In this document: one piece after another, positions 1 through 11,000 of the stretch
Position numbering within the stretch: position 1 is the stretch's first letter
Layout of the letters: every line of letters starts with the position of its first letter
Source: Tetrahymena thermophila SB210
Taxonomy: Eukaryota > Ciliophora > Oligohymenophorea > Hymenostomatida > Tetrahymenidae
Direction of reading: 5' to 3'
Length of the DNA stretch: 64,000 bases
Assembly: GCF_000189635.1 (NCBI RefSeq)
Contig: NW_002476363.1
Location: 248,001 to 312,000, forward strand
Program-made: the position numbers and the translations under genes
Notes under the pieces: model-generated
What the model saw: only the letters and a program-made list of their open reading frames with translations
The model's database searches: none
Told to the model about the DNA's origin: nothing

Positions 1-290
1 TGTTCTTATGGCTAAAAAATATTTTTTATTCAATAAAAAAATAAATAAATAAATACCTTTCTCTCTAAGCTGTTAAGAAACTATGTCTCAAGCTTATCAT
101 TTTTAAATTTAGCCAAAAACTTATTGATATGATCTTATTGAAATAATTGCATTACACTGCTTATTGTCTTACAAAGAGTTAAAGATATTACTTTCTTTTT
201 TAATTAGCAATTTAAGTGTATTTCAGAAATTTATGATTTTTTAATTAAGAAATTGCATACATATTATCCAAAATGTTAAATATATAAATC
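1..290 (-). CDS. 3' part of an unrecognised gene (partial, runs off the window)
   Basis: Reading the minus strand with TAA/TAG as Gln gives a coding-like exon from about 290 down to 57 (SLTLCKTISSVMQLFQQDHI, then NSLERK). A donor GT lies at 56-55 and an acceptor AG at 13-12, after which a second exon runs off the left edge. The short intron of 44 bases is typical of this window. The helical Leu- and Lys-rich composition would fit an alpha-solenoid or coiled-coil protein, but I recognise no family. The 5' boundary is uncertain: an overlapping frame that starts with an ATG near 354 is also open, so the upstream exon could be read differently. Confidence 0.4.
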
Positions 291-1183
291 GATTTTTCAA
301 TCCAGTCAATTACAACTTATTTGCTTGGTAGTTTAGTTAACTAAATTAAACCATTTTTTTAAAGGCTATTCTAAAATCTTAAAGTATGAATACATATTAT
401 ATTCCATAAATTAATTATAAATTAGCTGATTGTAAAAAGTTTTATCTAAATAATTCAATTAATTCCTTAGAAGAATCATTAATTCATTATTAAAAATGTA
501 ATAAAATTATTATACTCTTAGGTTTTTAGTTCAATTTTTAAAAATTTATATAATGTAAGTAAGTACTCTTTAAAAAGGATCATTTTTTTATAAAGAGAAA
601 AAAATATTGAAATTAAAATTTTGAAAGATTGCTTCCCAAGAAAACTTATCCATTCAGTGTTAATTAAAAATTAGAGTAAATAAATTAATTATACAAGATT
701 ATTTTATGATATTACAAGTATTACTAATTAATAACTACCTTGTATTAGTTTTAAGTTTCTTTTTTTCATTTAATTAATAAAATAATTGTATTTCATATTT
801 AAGTAGATTTTTGATATTTTGTATTTTAAATTGAAATAAACAATATTTTAAGATTAAAAAAAACAAATTTTGCTATATTCTTAAATAAATAAATTAATAA
901 AAACAAAAACAGAACAAGAATATTTAAAATTTTATCAATTTTAATTGATTTTAAAGAATAAAAATAAATAAATAAATTAATAACAATTTTCACAAATATT
1001 TTTTTTAGAATCAAATACAAAATAATAATTAAAATAAAATATCATATTTCAAAATTATAATTTTATTGTTTTAATTTGGTTAATTCATCATAGATTTTTT
1101 AATATATTAATAAATTTAACTCAAATAATTATGTGCACCTAACCATATGCTTTTATGCAATTATTTAGTATCTTTATTATTTA
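291..1183. other. AT-rich intergenic stretch
   Basis: Very AT-rich sequence rich in A and T homopolymers. A small fragment near 615-660 can be read on the minus strand but has no clear splice borders. It may hold upstream exons of the partial gene at the left edge. No repeat or RNA gene was seen. Confidence 0.5.
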
Positions 1184-2699
1184 TCAATTTTGAATATCAA
1201 ATAAATTGTTTTATTTTGTAGATAAACTTTTTTTTTCTATCGGGGATTGTGGTAAATCCCATAAATTTTCTGATATATTTTCATTTATTTAAATATCAGT
1301 CTTATTTAAAATTAATTGCTAGTTTTTTTAAGATTTAAAGTTTTATAAGTCGTTAACTAAGAATTGATCCTCAAGACTATCTTCTTTTAATACTTCGTTA
1401 ATATGAGAATTTATTTTTTAAGAATTTTATGAAAGACCTTTTTTTAATTAAGAGTTTACTTATTAAATTTCATTTTACACTTCTTAAGTTTGAATAGAAA
1501 TAGGAAGCTAAGGAGGAGGAGGATGATGGATATTTAGTCTAGGATTTTTTTCCAAACACTCTGGACAAAACCAGTCTCCCTCAGGAACAGAACTAAGCTT
1601 ATTTTATAAGCAATATGTGTGAAAAGCTTTGTCGCAGTTATCACATAAAAGAATCAATTCTTCATTTTCATCCACTTGGCATTCCTCGCAATGTACTTTT
1701 TCTAGCTCATCTTATATTTTTTAATCTAATATGTGGCCATGATTAGGACAGTAAAGCTCAAATTTTATATGGTCTAGTCTTACATCAATATCGTCGCTTA
1801 AAGCACATTTAAAATGGAAAGTTTATTTGCAATCATTTACTTTACATCCTAACCCACCACCAAAGCTTCCACAGTATTTGCATAAACATTTGTTAGATCT
1901 GATAATTTCCTTTTTTATATTTATCATTTTATTTGTTTTCTCATCAAGATAAACTGCTGGACTCCATATAGCGCACATTAAATGCACATAATATGTGTTT
2001 TTCTTGTGCTTATAAGGACCATAAAACCACCCCAATTTTTTTATATATTCTAAATTATTAACACTTTCTTTGCAAAAAGCGCAAAATACTTCATCTTCAT
2101 CATCATCTTCTTCAATTTTAGAGGTTTAAACAGCTGAATAAGACCTGTTTACTTTTTCTATTGAAATTTATTTTACATTCTTTTTTGGTTTAACATATCT
2201 TGGATCACTTGGCTCATTTAAGCCAAATTCTTCATCTGTTGAATAAAAGTTATGTAGAGATGAATATAAAAAATCATATTAAAAATTTCCCAATATAATA
2301 AATAAAACAATTTCTATTTAGATCAAATAAAATAATAAATACATTACTCATTTTTTCTCCTTCTTCGTTAAAAACAATCTTCTATTTAATTTAATAAGTA
2401 TTCTGTGTAAATGTAAGAGTGACGTTAATACTTTCATTGTTTAAAAGTATACTTCTGATAATAAACTAAAGGTCATAGTCATTATTTATAGTTATTGGTA
2501 TCCCCATATGCTCTATTTTCATTATGGAATTTGGCTGGTTTATTACAGGAATATGAACATTTCTTAAAATCTTTCTGATAAATTTATCATAAGTAAGATA
2601 AGCAACATCAATCATGAGCTGCTTTTCAATTTTATCTTTAAATAAGCATTACACATTCACAATAAGAAATTTTTAGAAGTCTTGATCAGGGATTTCCAT
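1184..2699 (-). CDS. PB1-like / extended PHD / PHD zinc-finger protein, 467 aa
   Basis: Two exons, 2699-2348 and 2235-1184, with a 112-base GT...AG intron, give 467 residues. Residues about 8-100 resemble a PB1-type beta-grasp domain (weak call). Residues 169-285 form an extended PHD module: a CAFC knuckle, then VHLMCAIWSPAV, then CKYCGSFGGGLGCKVNDC with the closing H and C ligands. Residues 300-344 are a canonical Cys4-His-Cys3 PHD finger (C300, C303, C315, C318, H323, C326, C341, C344). In BRPF, JADE and MLL-type proteins this combination reads histone tails in the nucleus, so a chromatin-reader role is inferred. The tail after residue 350 is Gln/Asn-rich and unstructured. No catalytic domain is present, so this is likely a subunit of a modifying complex. 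Domain assignment is strong, the PB1 call weak. Confidence 0.88.
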
Positions 2700-3101
2700 T
2701 TTATTTACTTTTGAGAGCTATTTGATATTAAAATAATTTATCTATTTATTTTTTTAAAAATATTATCAGGCTAGAAAGTAAATGAAATTAATTAGAAAAA
2801 TTGTTATTTTGGTAGATCTACCTTTTTAATAATTACGCGCAATTAGATAGAAATAATGAAAGATATATCTAAAAAATATTATTTAGAGTTAATTAATTAT
2901 TTACTTTTTTTGTTTTTTTGTTTGTTTGTTGGCTTTCAAATTAATTTAATTAAGCGCAGATAGAATAACATCTAATGAAAATCATCAAAAATTATAAGAA
3001 TTAAATAAAGCATTAGGTAGGTCAGTCTTTATTTTTGCATGTGAAGTTAAAAAATGATTCAGTTTATATTTTAGAAAATTGTTTTCAGTTATATATAACT
3101 T
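2700..3101. other. Intergenic stretch between the PHD gene and the first tRNA
   Basis: AT-rich spacer upstream of the minus-strand PHD gene, so it should contain that gene's promoter. There is a short T/G-rich run near 2908-2932. No ORF or repeat of note. Confidence 0.5.
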
Positions 3102-3174
3102 GGGTAACTAGCTCAAATGGTAGAGCGTCTGGTTCGCATTCAGAAGGCACGGGGATCGATGCCCCGGTTATCCA
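3102..3174 (+). tRNA. tRNA-Ala (anticodon CGC)
   Basis: 73 bases fold as a complete cloverleaf. The acceptor stem GGGTAAC pairs with GTTATCC and contains the G3:U70 wobble that identifies alanine tRNAs. The anticodon loop is TTCGCAT, giving anticodon CGC for GCG codons. The T arm is CGGGG-ATCGATG-CCCCG. No intron is present. A T-run follows at 3177 onwards and can serve as the Pol III terminator. CCA is not encoded, as expected in a nuclear gene. Confidence 0.95.
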
Positions 3175-3309
3175 AATTTTTTTTATAAGTCCCACATAAT
3201 CAATGCAAATAAACACATTTAACGAAAAGCTAAATTCCCCTTCAAATTTTAGTGAAATGCACTTTTTGCTTTAAATATGTGTATTTCTTTATGTCTTAAA
3301 TACTAACGA

Positions 3310-3382
3310 GGGTAACTAGCTCAAATGGTAGAGCGCCTGATTTGCATTCAGGAGGCACGGGGATCGATGCCCCGGTTATCCA
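3310..3382 (+). tRNA. tRNA-Ala (anticodon TGC)
   Basis: Second alanine tRNA, in the same orientation and about 135 bases downstream of the first. It has an identical acceptor stem with G3:U70, an anticodon loop TTTGCAT (anticodon TGC) and an anticodon stem CCTGA/TCAGG. It differs from its neighbour at only a few positions, all in or next to the anticodon arm, which suggests tandem duplication followed by anticodon change. A run of T follows directly. Confidence 0.95.
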
Positions 3383-3953
3383 ATTTTTTTTTGTTTTAAT
3401 TAAAAATTAATCAAAAAATACCTTTTTAAATATTTTTGATTAAGACATCCTCTTTAGCTATTTTGTGATAATTAATTAATTATTCAAATATAATTTAATT
3501 TATTGCAATTAAAAGAATTAATTAATTAATTATTTTTATATTTAGAATAAATTTTAAAAGAAGAATTTAAAAAATGTTGTGAATATTTAAAATAGATATT
3601 TATTTATAAAAATAAAAATATATGAAATAGAAAAAACATATAGAAGAATGAATGAATCCATTAATAAATAAATAAGAAAGTAATCAAATTATTTATTTTT
3701 TACTTCATAATTGGAATTAAATAGTAAGCAGCTAAGAGGTATGCCAAAATCAATCAAAGTTATATTTCACATAAAACTATTAATTAATTAATCAATTATT
3801 TAGTAAAGTAGTAATATTAGCTCATTATTATTTAGTTTTTTAGGTATCAAAACTCTAGCAACAATTTATTTATCAGGAACAAGCAAATTTTGTATTGATT
3901 GAATTTTAAAGTATAGATTTTACTAGCTTAATAAACGCTAAGGGGTTTATCAA
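3383..3953. other. AT-rich intergenic stretch
   Basis: Spacer rich in TTAATTAA-type motifs between the tRNA-Ala pair and the next gene. It presumably contains the promoter of the plus-strand gene starting at 3954. Nothing else is visible. Confidence 0.5.
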
Positions 3954-5447
3954 ATGAATTAGAAATGCATTTGCTGTGGAATTTTAAGTGATGAGCTAAA
4001 TTGCTATAACTGCTACAAAAAAATTAGAGATATTTTCGTACCATCTTAGGTGTCTTAGGTGATGGGTGTTCAGAAAAAATTTATTGACGAACATTCAGAA
4101 CTATTGAAGAATTTAGCTAAAGACAAATTTTAAGATTTAGTTAACTTAAATGCTATTGAGCGAATAAGTATTTACCAAAAAAAATTATGTGAGATTAAAG
4201 ATGATATTTAGGACTACGAAGAGTTCAAGCAAATGATATAAATATAAACCAAAGAAATTGAGATCACAAATTAATATAAAAAAAAGAGAATAGAGCTGCT
4301 AAAAGTTTATTTAGAGAACCAAAAGAAAGAGCAGTAGAAGGCGAAAGAAGAATTAGAAAAGAGGTAAAGCATTTTGATGAATGTCAAGAAAAGAAAAGTA
4401 GAAATGGCATATAATTTGAGAGTCATTAATTACTAATTTCCTAATTGGTCTGTGAATAGTGAGCTTGAAAAAATAGAAATCCCATTTTAAAATAAAAAGA
4501 GCAATAAAATTGAAAAATCATATTAAAATTATATTCTGTTCAAGAAGAAATGGAATTTTTTAACATAAGTTTAACAGCAGCAATTTATCTTTTCGATGAA
4601 TTAGATTGCATTATTTATTTATAGTTTACAAACAATTTTCAAAATATCTTCATAGTTCCCTCTATAAAAAAAACCAAGAGAATAAATTTCTATTACAACT
4701 GAGAACATTAGATTATATGATGAAAATTTCCGTATATTCTATGATGAAAATATTATATACATCTACCTTAACTATAAGCTTATCCTATAAAGATTTAGCA
4801 TAAACAGAACGAGGAATCCTTATTTCTTTTTTGACTTTTCTTACTTCAAAGAACGCTTTTTTGCAAGATAAAATGTAATAGAAGACTAAAAAGATAAATA
4901 TAACATGCAAAGTAATAATAATGTCAGCTATCATCAATTAAATCTTGCTTCTTAATATTCTTAAGAAGCTATAGATATTTCTTTTTAATCACACACTGAA
5001 TTATACAAGTAAACGTAGGACAAAAAAATTATTGATATAAATTTAATAAACAACACACATGATAACTTTGAACAAACTATTTACAAAAAAGTCACATGCA
5101 AAACTCCTCAGAAATCTTTGATAAGTAATAACTTAACACATTCAGATTAGCATTTAACTATTCCTTAAGAAAATCAACGAATAAGAAGTTTATCTCATTT
5201 AGAAGAAACTTTTAAATAAATAAACGAAAATTAAAATCATCCTCACAACTAAGTTCAGCATGACATCAATTTTAATCAAGACCAAGGAAAGACTTTTAGA
5301 CTATTATTCATCAAATCGCCTTTGATAAAAATTGAGTATGAAGACAACTTAAAATAAAAAGAGTTTGGATTTAAAGATCCCTATATCTATGCTGCCAAAA
5401 AAGTAGTTTAAGGTGGATGGGAATTGTATGACAACGAAGAATACTGA
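3954..5447 (+). CDS. Candidate UVRAG/Vps38/Atg14-like coiled-coil protein, 497 aa
   Basis: A single uninterrupted frame of 497 codons from ATG to TGA with many in-frame TAA/TAG. The N-terminus carries a CxxC...CxxC pair (C5, C8, C17, C20) like the zinc-binding start of Atg14. A long Lys/Glu/Gln-rich coiled coil follows (about residues 40-150). Next comes a globular region with an NQIALFIYSLQTIF...SSQFPL block and a LYDENFRIFYDENIIYIYLN block. These occupy the place and order of the conserved GYVAHLV...LRYPI and FPLY...VYLLN blocks of UVRAG. Known members of this family bind Beclin 1/Vps30 and direct the class III PI3-kinase complex in autophagy and endosomal sorting. The assignment rests on architecture and motif order only. 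An unrelated coiled-coil protein is possible. Confidence 0.55.
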
Positions 5448-5857
5448 GGAGTTAAAAAATAAAACATATTTATTAACAAAAAAATTATTATATTTCAAAT
5501 AAATATTAATCATTTTAGATTATTAAAAAGCATATGATTTGTATATATTCATCAAAATTATATTTTCTAATCAAAATATTTCAATAAAGTTAATCAAATA
5601 ATGAATTCATTTATTTATTTAATAAATTATGGTATATCAACTTAAATCAAATGTAAGAACTTTTTGGATCATAAACATAGTTCTGTTTTTTTTTTTTGGT
5701 TAAAAACAATTTATTAAAATCTTATTTATTTATTTAATTTCTTTTCGTTCATTCTAAGTTTATTTATTTATTGATAATTAAATATCTTTATTTTTTGTTT
5801 ATTATTTGCATTTTAAAAAAATTCAACATAAAAGGAAGGTTTGTTTTATTTTAAAAA
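5448..5857. other. AT-rich intergenic stretch
   Basis: Contains a T-run at about 5689 and several TTTATTTATT runs. Spacer upstream of the first LRR gene. No other feature. Confidence 0.5.
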
Positions 5858-7476
5858 ATGCACGATGATATAACAGAAGTATTTGAAAGTTTGAAAGAAG
5901 TAAATACATTGATAGTAGCTAGTAAATATAGATATTTTTTTAATTGAATATCAAAAGCTTATTAATGATGATAAATCTTATAGAGAATAATTGACTCTTA
6001 AGTTTTTGTATTTAATTTAATGAGAATTACTTTTAATATTTTGAATAAGAAAAAAGTAAATTGATTCTGATTAAATAGAAGATTTAATTCTAGGAATTTC
6101 CAAATACAAAAATCTTAAATCTCTGACATTAAATATTGAGTGAGCATTTCTTTTTTTTGAAAAAAGATTAAAAATTTTATTATTTTTTTAAGAAAACATA
6201 GATTTGGCTCTGAAAAAGTTTACAAAATACTACAAGAAATACCATCGTTATGCCCCAATTTAAATTATTTAAATTTGAATTTAGAGTAATTTATTTTTTT
6301 GAATTAGTTATTAATTAAATTTGATATATAAAAGCGATAATTTGTTAAAAGACATTGGCAGCTCTAAGTTAGGATAAGCTTTAGGATAACTATTTTTTAA
6401 TTTGACATCTTTAACTTTGTTTTTTAAGTATTTTTAACAGTAAAATCTAAATTACTAAATCATAAACCAAATAATAGAAAAAATTCTATCTAAGAAATTG
6501 GTTCTTCTGGAATTGGTATTGGGATTGGCTAGTGCCTGAACTTAGAATATTTATCATTGGATTTTGAGTAACAATTATTAATTAAAATATTTTTTACTTT
6601 CTTATTTCTAAATACAAAAATTGTTTTTTTAGTTTAAGTTTTGTGATAATTTTATTTTTACTGAATTTAAAAAATTAAAAATTTATTTATTATTTTTTAT
6701 AAAATTCTTAAATCCAAAAGTAAAATGTTAATTTTAATGCTTATTTTTCTTCTTAGATTAAATATTATAGGAGATAGTGGGGTAAAAGGTCTTGCACTTG
6801 GATTATCTGAATGCATCAATCTAAACTAGCTTATTTTGTGTTTAGAGTACTAATTTTATTTAAATAAAAATTAATCATTCATATTTTTAAAATATTTATT
6901 TAAAGTGGTAACAAAATAGGAGACTCTGGAGCAAAATCTCTTGGAGAAGGAATTTCTACTTTGAAAAACTTAAAGTTTTTAAATATTTTCATGATGTAAT
7001 AAGTTTTTTTGAAAATTCTAAATAAATTCAAAAAAAATTGAATAAATTATTTTTACCAAAAATAAATAAAGATAAAGCTTATTAAATATTTAGGTAAAAT
7101 AAAGTAAGATGTAAAGGCTTAATAGGATTGAGTCAAGGGATATCTAAATGCACCAATTTAAATTCTTTATTTCTTCATTTAATGTAATAATTTTGTATTA
7201 GTTTGGTTTTAATTTATAAGCAAATAAAAAAATGTTAGGATGAATGAGATCAAATATGAAGGGTTAGGTATTTTCACCAGAAGCATTATTAAATGTTCAA
7301 AACTTAGCTTTTTGTTTATTTCACTTTAGTAAATATTTTAATTTATAGTATTTACTTTAAATTTTATCTTATAATTTCATTATAAAAGTATGAATAAAAT
7401 TGAAGCTTACAATTTAAATGAATTGAGAAAAGTTAAAAAATTAAAAAGACTTGTCAGAAGTTTTATATTATTCTGA
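5858..7476 (+). CDS. Leucine-rich-repeat protein with one repeat per 90-base exon, 304 aa
   Basis: Eleven exons: 5858-5914, 5958-6001, 6050-6139, 6193-6285, 6335-6427, 6478-6567, 6757-6846, 6906-6995, 7094-7183, 7239-7328 and 7389-7476. Joined, they stay in frame for 304 residues. Each middle exon encodes one ribonuclease-inhibitor-like leucine-rich repeat, for example GDSGVKGLALGLSECINLNQ or GDSGAKSLGEGISTLKNLKF. Six repeat exons are exactly 90 bases and two are 93. All introns after the first are phase 2, so any exon can be lost or gained without breaking the frame. LRR solenoids bind protein partners, but no enzymatic or membrane domain is visible and the partner is unknown. The first intron is the least certain. 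Confidence 0.8.
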
Positions 7477-8090
7477 TGATTAAATTTGTTTAACAAATAT
7501 TCATAATTGAATTCGTTTTATATCAATTTAATACATTTATGTTTATTTATTTGCTTTTTTTCTTTCTAATTTTGATATTGGCTTTTAAAATAAAAATAAT
7601 TTTTTAATTTGCAATTTTAATTAATTAAATCAAATTATTTTTGACAAGGTGTTTTTAAAAATTCAAATTGATTTTTATTGGGTTATAAAAAGAAGGAAAT
7701 GAAAATAGAATGAAAGAAGATTTATTAATATATTTTTTTATGTATGTAATAATGAATGTGTGTATGTATATTTATATGATTGTATGATTGGTTGTCTTCA
7801 AAAATAAACAGTGAAGAAATAGAGAGAAGACTTAGAAAGGTAGTAATAAAACAAAGGAAAATGAATAGATCCTTATGTGATTTAATTTATTAAATAAGAA
7901 TAAAAGAAATCTTTTGAAATAAATTTTCTTAAAATAAAAATTGTTAGATAAATAAACAATAAACTTGTAATAATTATCAAATTATCCTTATTGTGAAAGC
8001 AAAGGGTTAGTCAGAGAAAGAAAAAAATATATTAAGCCAGCCAGTAAATAAAAACAATAAATAAAGAGAGTGGTTTGAATAAGAGCAAGC
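7477..8090. other. Intergenic stretch upstream of beta-adaptin
   Basis: AT-rich spacer. From about 7730 to 7795 it has a GTATGTATGT/GATTG-rich patch, and from about 7800 to 8090 it is purine-rich (many AAATAAAGAGAG-type runs) directly before the adaptin ATG. It likely holds the promoter and 5' UTR. Confidence 0.5.
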
Positions 8091-11000
8091 ATGTCTTCAA
8101 CTAGTTCATCAAAAAGTTCTTCTTCGAAGGGACCAGCTAATGTTAAAAAGAATGAAATTTAGGAATTGCAAGATGATCTCATTAATAACAACGAGAATAT
8201 AAAGAAGGAAGCCGTCAGAAAAGTAAAAAAAAATTAATAAAAAAGGGAAAAATGAGGTTTTACATTTCCATAGAGGAGTTTAAAAGTTAGTTGAAAAATT
8301 TATTTTAGTATCAAGATCAACCTTCAAATTAAAAGGCTACTCTATGTTGAAATGTGGCAGCAACCAAATAAATTAATTAGCATTAAATAATTCAATTTTG
8401 AATATTTTTTAATTATCCTAGATTATTGATGCAATGACCAGAGGTAAAGATGTTTCTATGCTCTTCCCTCACGTTTTAAGAAATATGATGACCAAGAATA
8501 TGGAGTTAAAAAAATTGATATATTTATACATCATTAATTATGCTAAAACAAAGCCTGATTTAGTTATTCTCGCCATCAATTCATTCAAGAGTGTAATTTT
8601 ACATTAATTGTACAGCTAAAAAAAAGAAATTTTGAATTGCTTTTAGTTTTAATTACTTTGCAGACAATTAAATATATTTTTTTAGAAGGAATTTTCAACA
8701 ATGTTAATATAAATAGGATGCTTCAGATCCATCAAACCCCATGTTAAGAAGTTTAGCAGTAAGAACTATGGGTTGTATTCGTGTTAAAGAAATTATAGAA
8801 TACTTGTTGGATGCATTAAAAAAAGCAGTAAAAGATGAAAACCCTTACGTCCGTAAGACCGCTGCAGTTTGTATAGCAAAAATCTATGAAACTTATCCAG
8901 AATTAGTAGTTGAATAAGGTTTCTTATAGCAATTAGAATACCTTCTTAATGATAGCAATGCAATGGTTATTGCCAATGCAGTCTGTGCCTAAATGTAAAT
9001 TTAAGATATAAAGGGAGGAAATGTTTTGGAGCTAAATAAATTCAAAGTTTAAAAATTAAGAACTGCAATGAACGAATGCAACGAATGGGGTGTCATTTAT
9101 ATTCTTGACGCTCTTGCCGTTTACCGTCCTGATGACACCAAAGAGGCAGAAGAGTATTTACATATTTTAAATCCATTCATTTGTTTTCAAATAAATAAAT
9201 TAATTGAGTGAATTTTGAATCACGCATAAAATTTTATTTATTTCAGAACACTCTACATTTAATTTAAAATTTTTGGAGCAAATCCGACAGCTGGTCATTT
9301 CAACATAGCATTCAGAAAGCAAAATAAAATAAGTGCATATAAATTTAATTAAATAAAATATCTATAATTTAATCTATTTCACTATTTTAAAAGAGACTAA
9401 GATGAAAATTATTCTTTAAAACTTAACTATTTATTAATAGACAGTCGAAAAACTTTGATTAAATTTATTTTAAACATTCCTGCATTCAATCAATAATTTG
9501 GAATCTCCAATCTATTTTTAAACTAGGTTTCTGAAATAAATCTACCTTTTAACAAACAAATAAACAATCAACAATCTAAATTTATGAATAAAGATAATAA
9601 AAATAGATAAATAAGTAAATCAAACAATATAGTTTAAATAAAAAGAATTAAATTAGTAATAATACAAAAGCATTATTAAAATAATTAAATTTTTGATGTA
9701 AAAGTTAGACCTATCAATCGCTTTTATGAATTTTAAATATTAAAGCATATTTAACTTATCAATAAATGAATTCAATTTTATTTTTTATAATTTTACAACC
9801 TTAACAATTAAAAATTAATATTAAAATAAAACAGTATTTTAGAAAGAGTTATTCCAAGATTGTCTCACTAAAATCCAGGAGTTATTTTGAGTGCTACTAG
9901 AGTTATCATGAAATATTTAGACTACTTAACTGACCCTGAAATGGTTATTAACTATTGCAAGAAACTAACCAGTCCTTTAATTAGTTTATTGAATATGGAA
10001 CCTGAAATCGTATTTATTGCTTTAAAAAATATCAATTTAATTCTATAGAAGAGACCTATCATTATTGAGAAGGAAATTAAATTCTTCTTCTGTAACTTTA
10101 ACGATCCCATCTACATCAAAGTTATGAAAATTGAAATTCTTATTCGTCTAGCTAACATTGATAATATTCCTTAAATTCTTCACTAATTAAAAGAATATTC
10201 AGCAGAAGTAGATATTGAAATAGCCAAAAAGGTAAATTAAATAAATAAAAAAATAGATTTTTTTCTTCATAAAATAAGAAATAAGCAAATTTATTCAAAT
10301 ATAAATTAATGAATTATATTTTATTTATTTTACTTCAATTCACTTTCAGTCTGTCTTTAAATTATTTCTTTGAATTAACCAATAATTTTTTATAATAAAT
10401 AAATTAGTCTATCAGAGCTATTGGTAGATGTGCTATCAAGTTAGAAAAAGCAGCCCAAAAATGTGTTTAGGTTTTAAGAGACTGCTTAAGATCAAAGGAT
10501 GACTACGTTACTTAGGAAACTATTATAGTTATTAGAGATATTTTTAGAAAATATCCTAAAGATTATGAAGGTTTGTTAAAAGAAATATGCGAAAATTTAA
10601 AGACTTTAGATAATCCTGAAGCTAAGGCTGCCATGATTTGGATTATTGGTGAATATGTTGACACCATTGAAAACTCTGGCTCACTTCTTGAAGAATTCGT
10701 TAAGAGGTAAATAAATAAATAAAATATACCTTCATTTTTATCAAGAAAGTTTAGATTATTAAGTAATAAAATCAATTATTTTTTTAATATTTAGCTTTAT
10801 TGAAGAACCAGCTATCGTTTAGCATTAAATTTTAACTAGTTGTGTTAAATTGTTCTTGATGAGACCTTAAGATGGTTACGATTTAGTCCACAAATTATTA
10901 CAATAAGCCACTAACAATTGTGAAAATCCTGATATCAGAGATAGAGGTTATATTTATTGGAGATTGCTTGGTTAAAGCCCTGAATTAGCTAAAAAAATTG

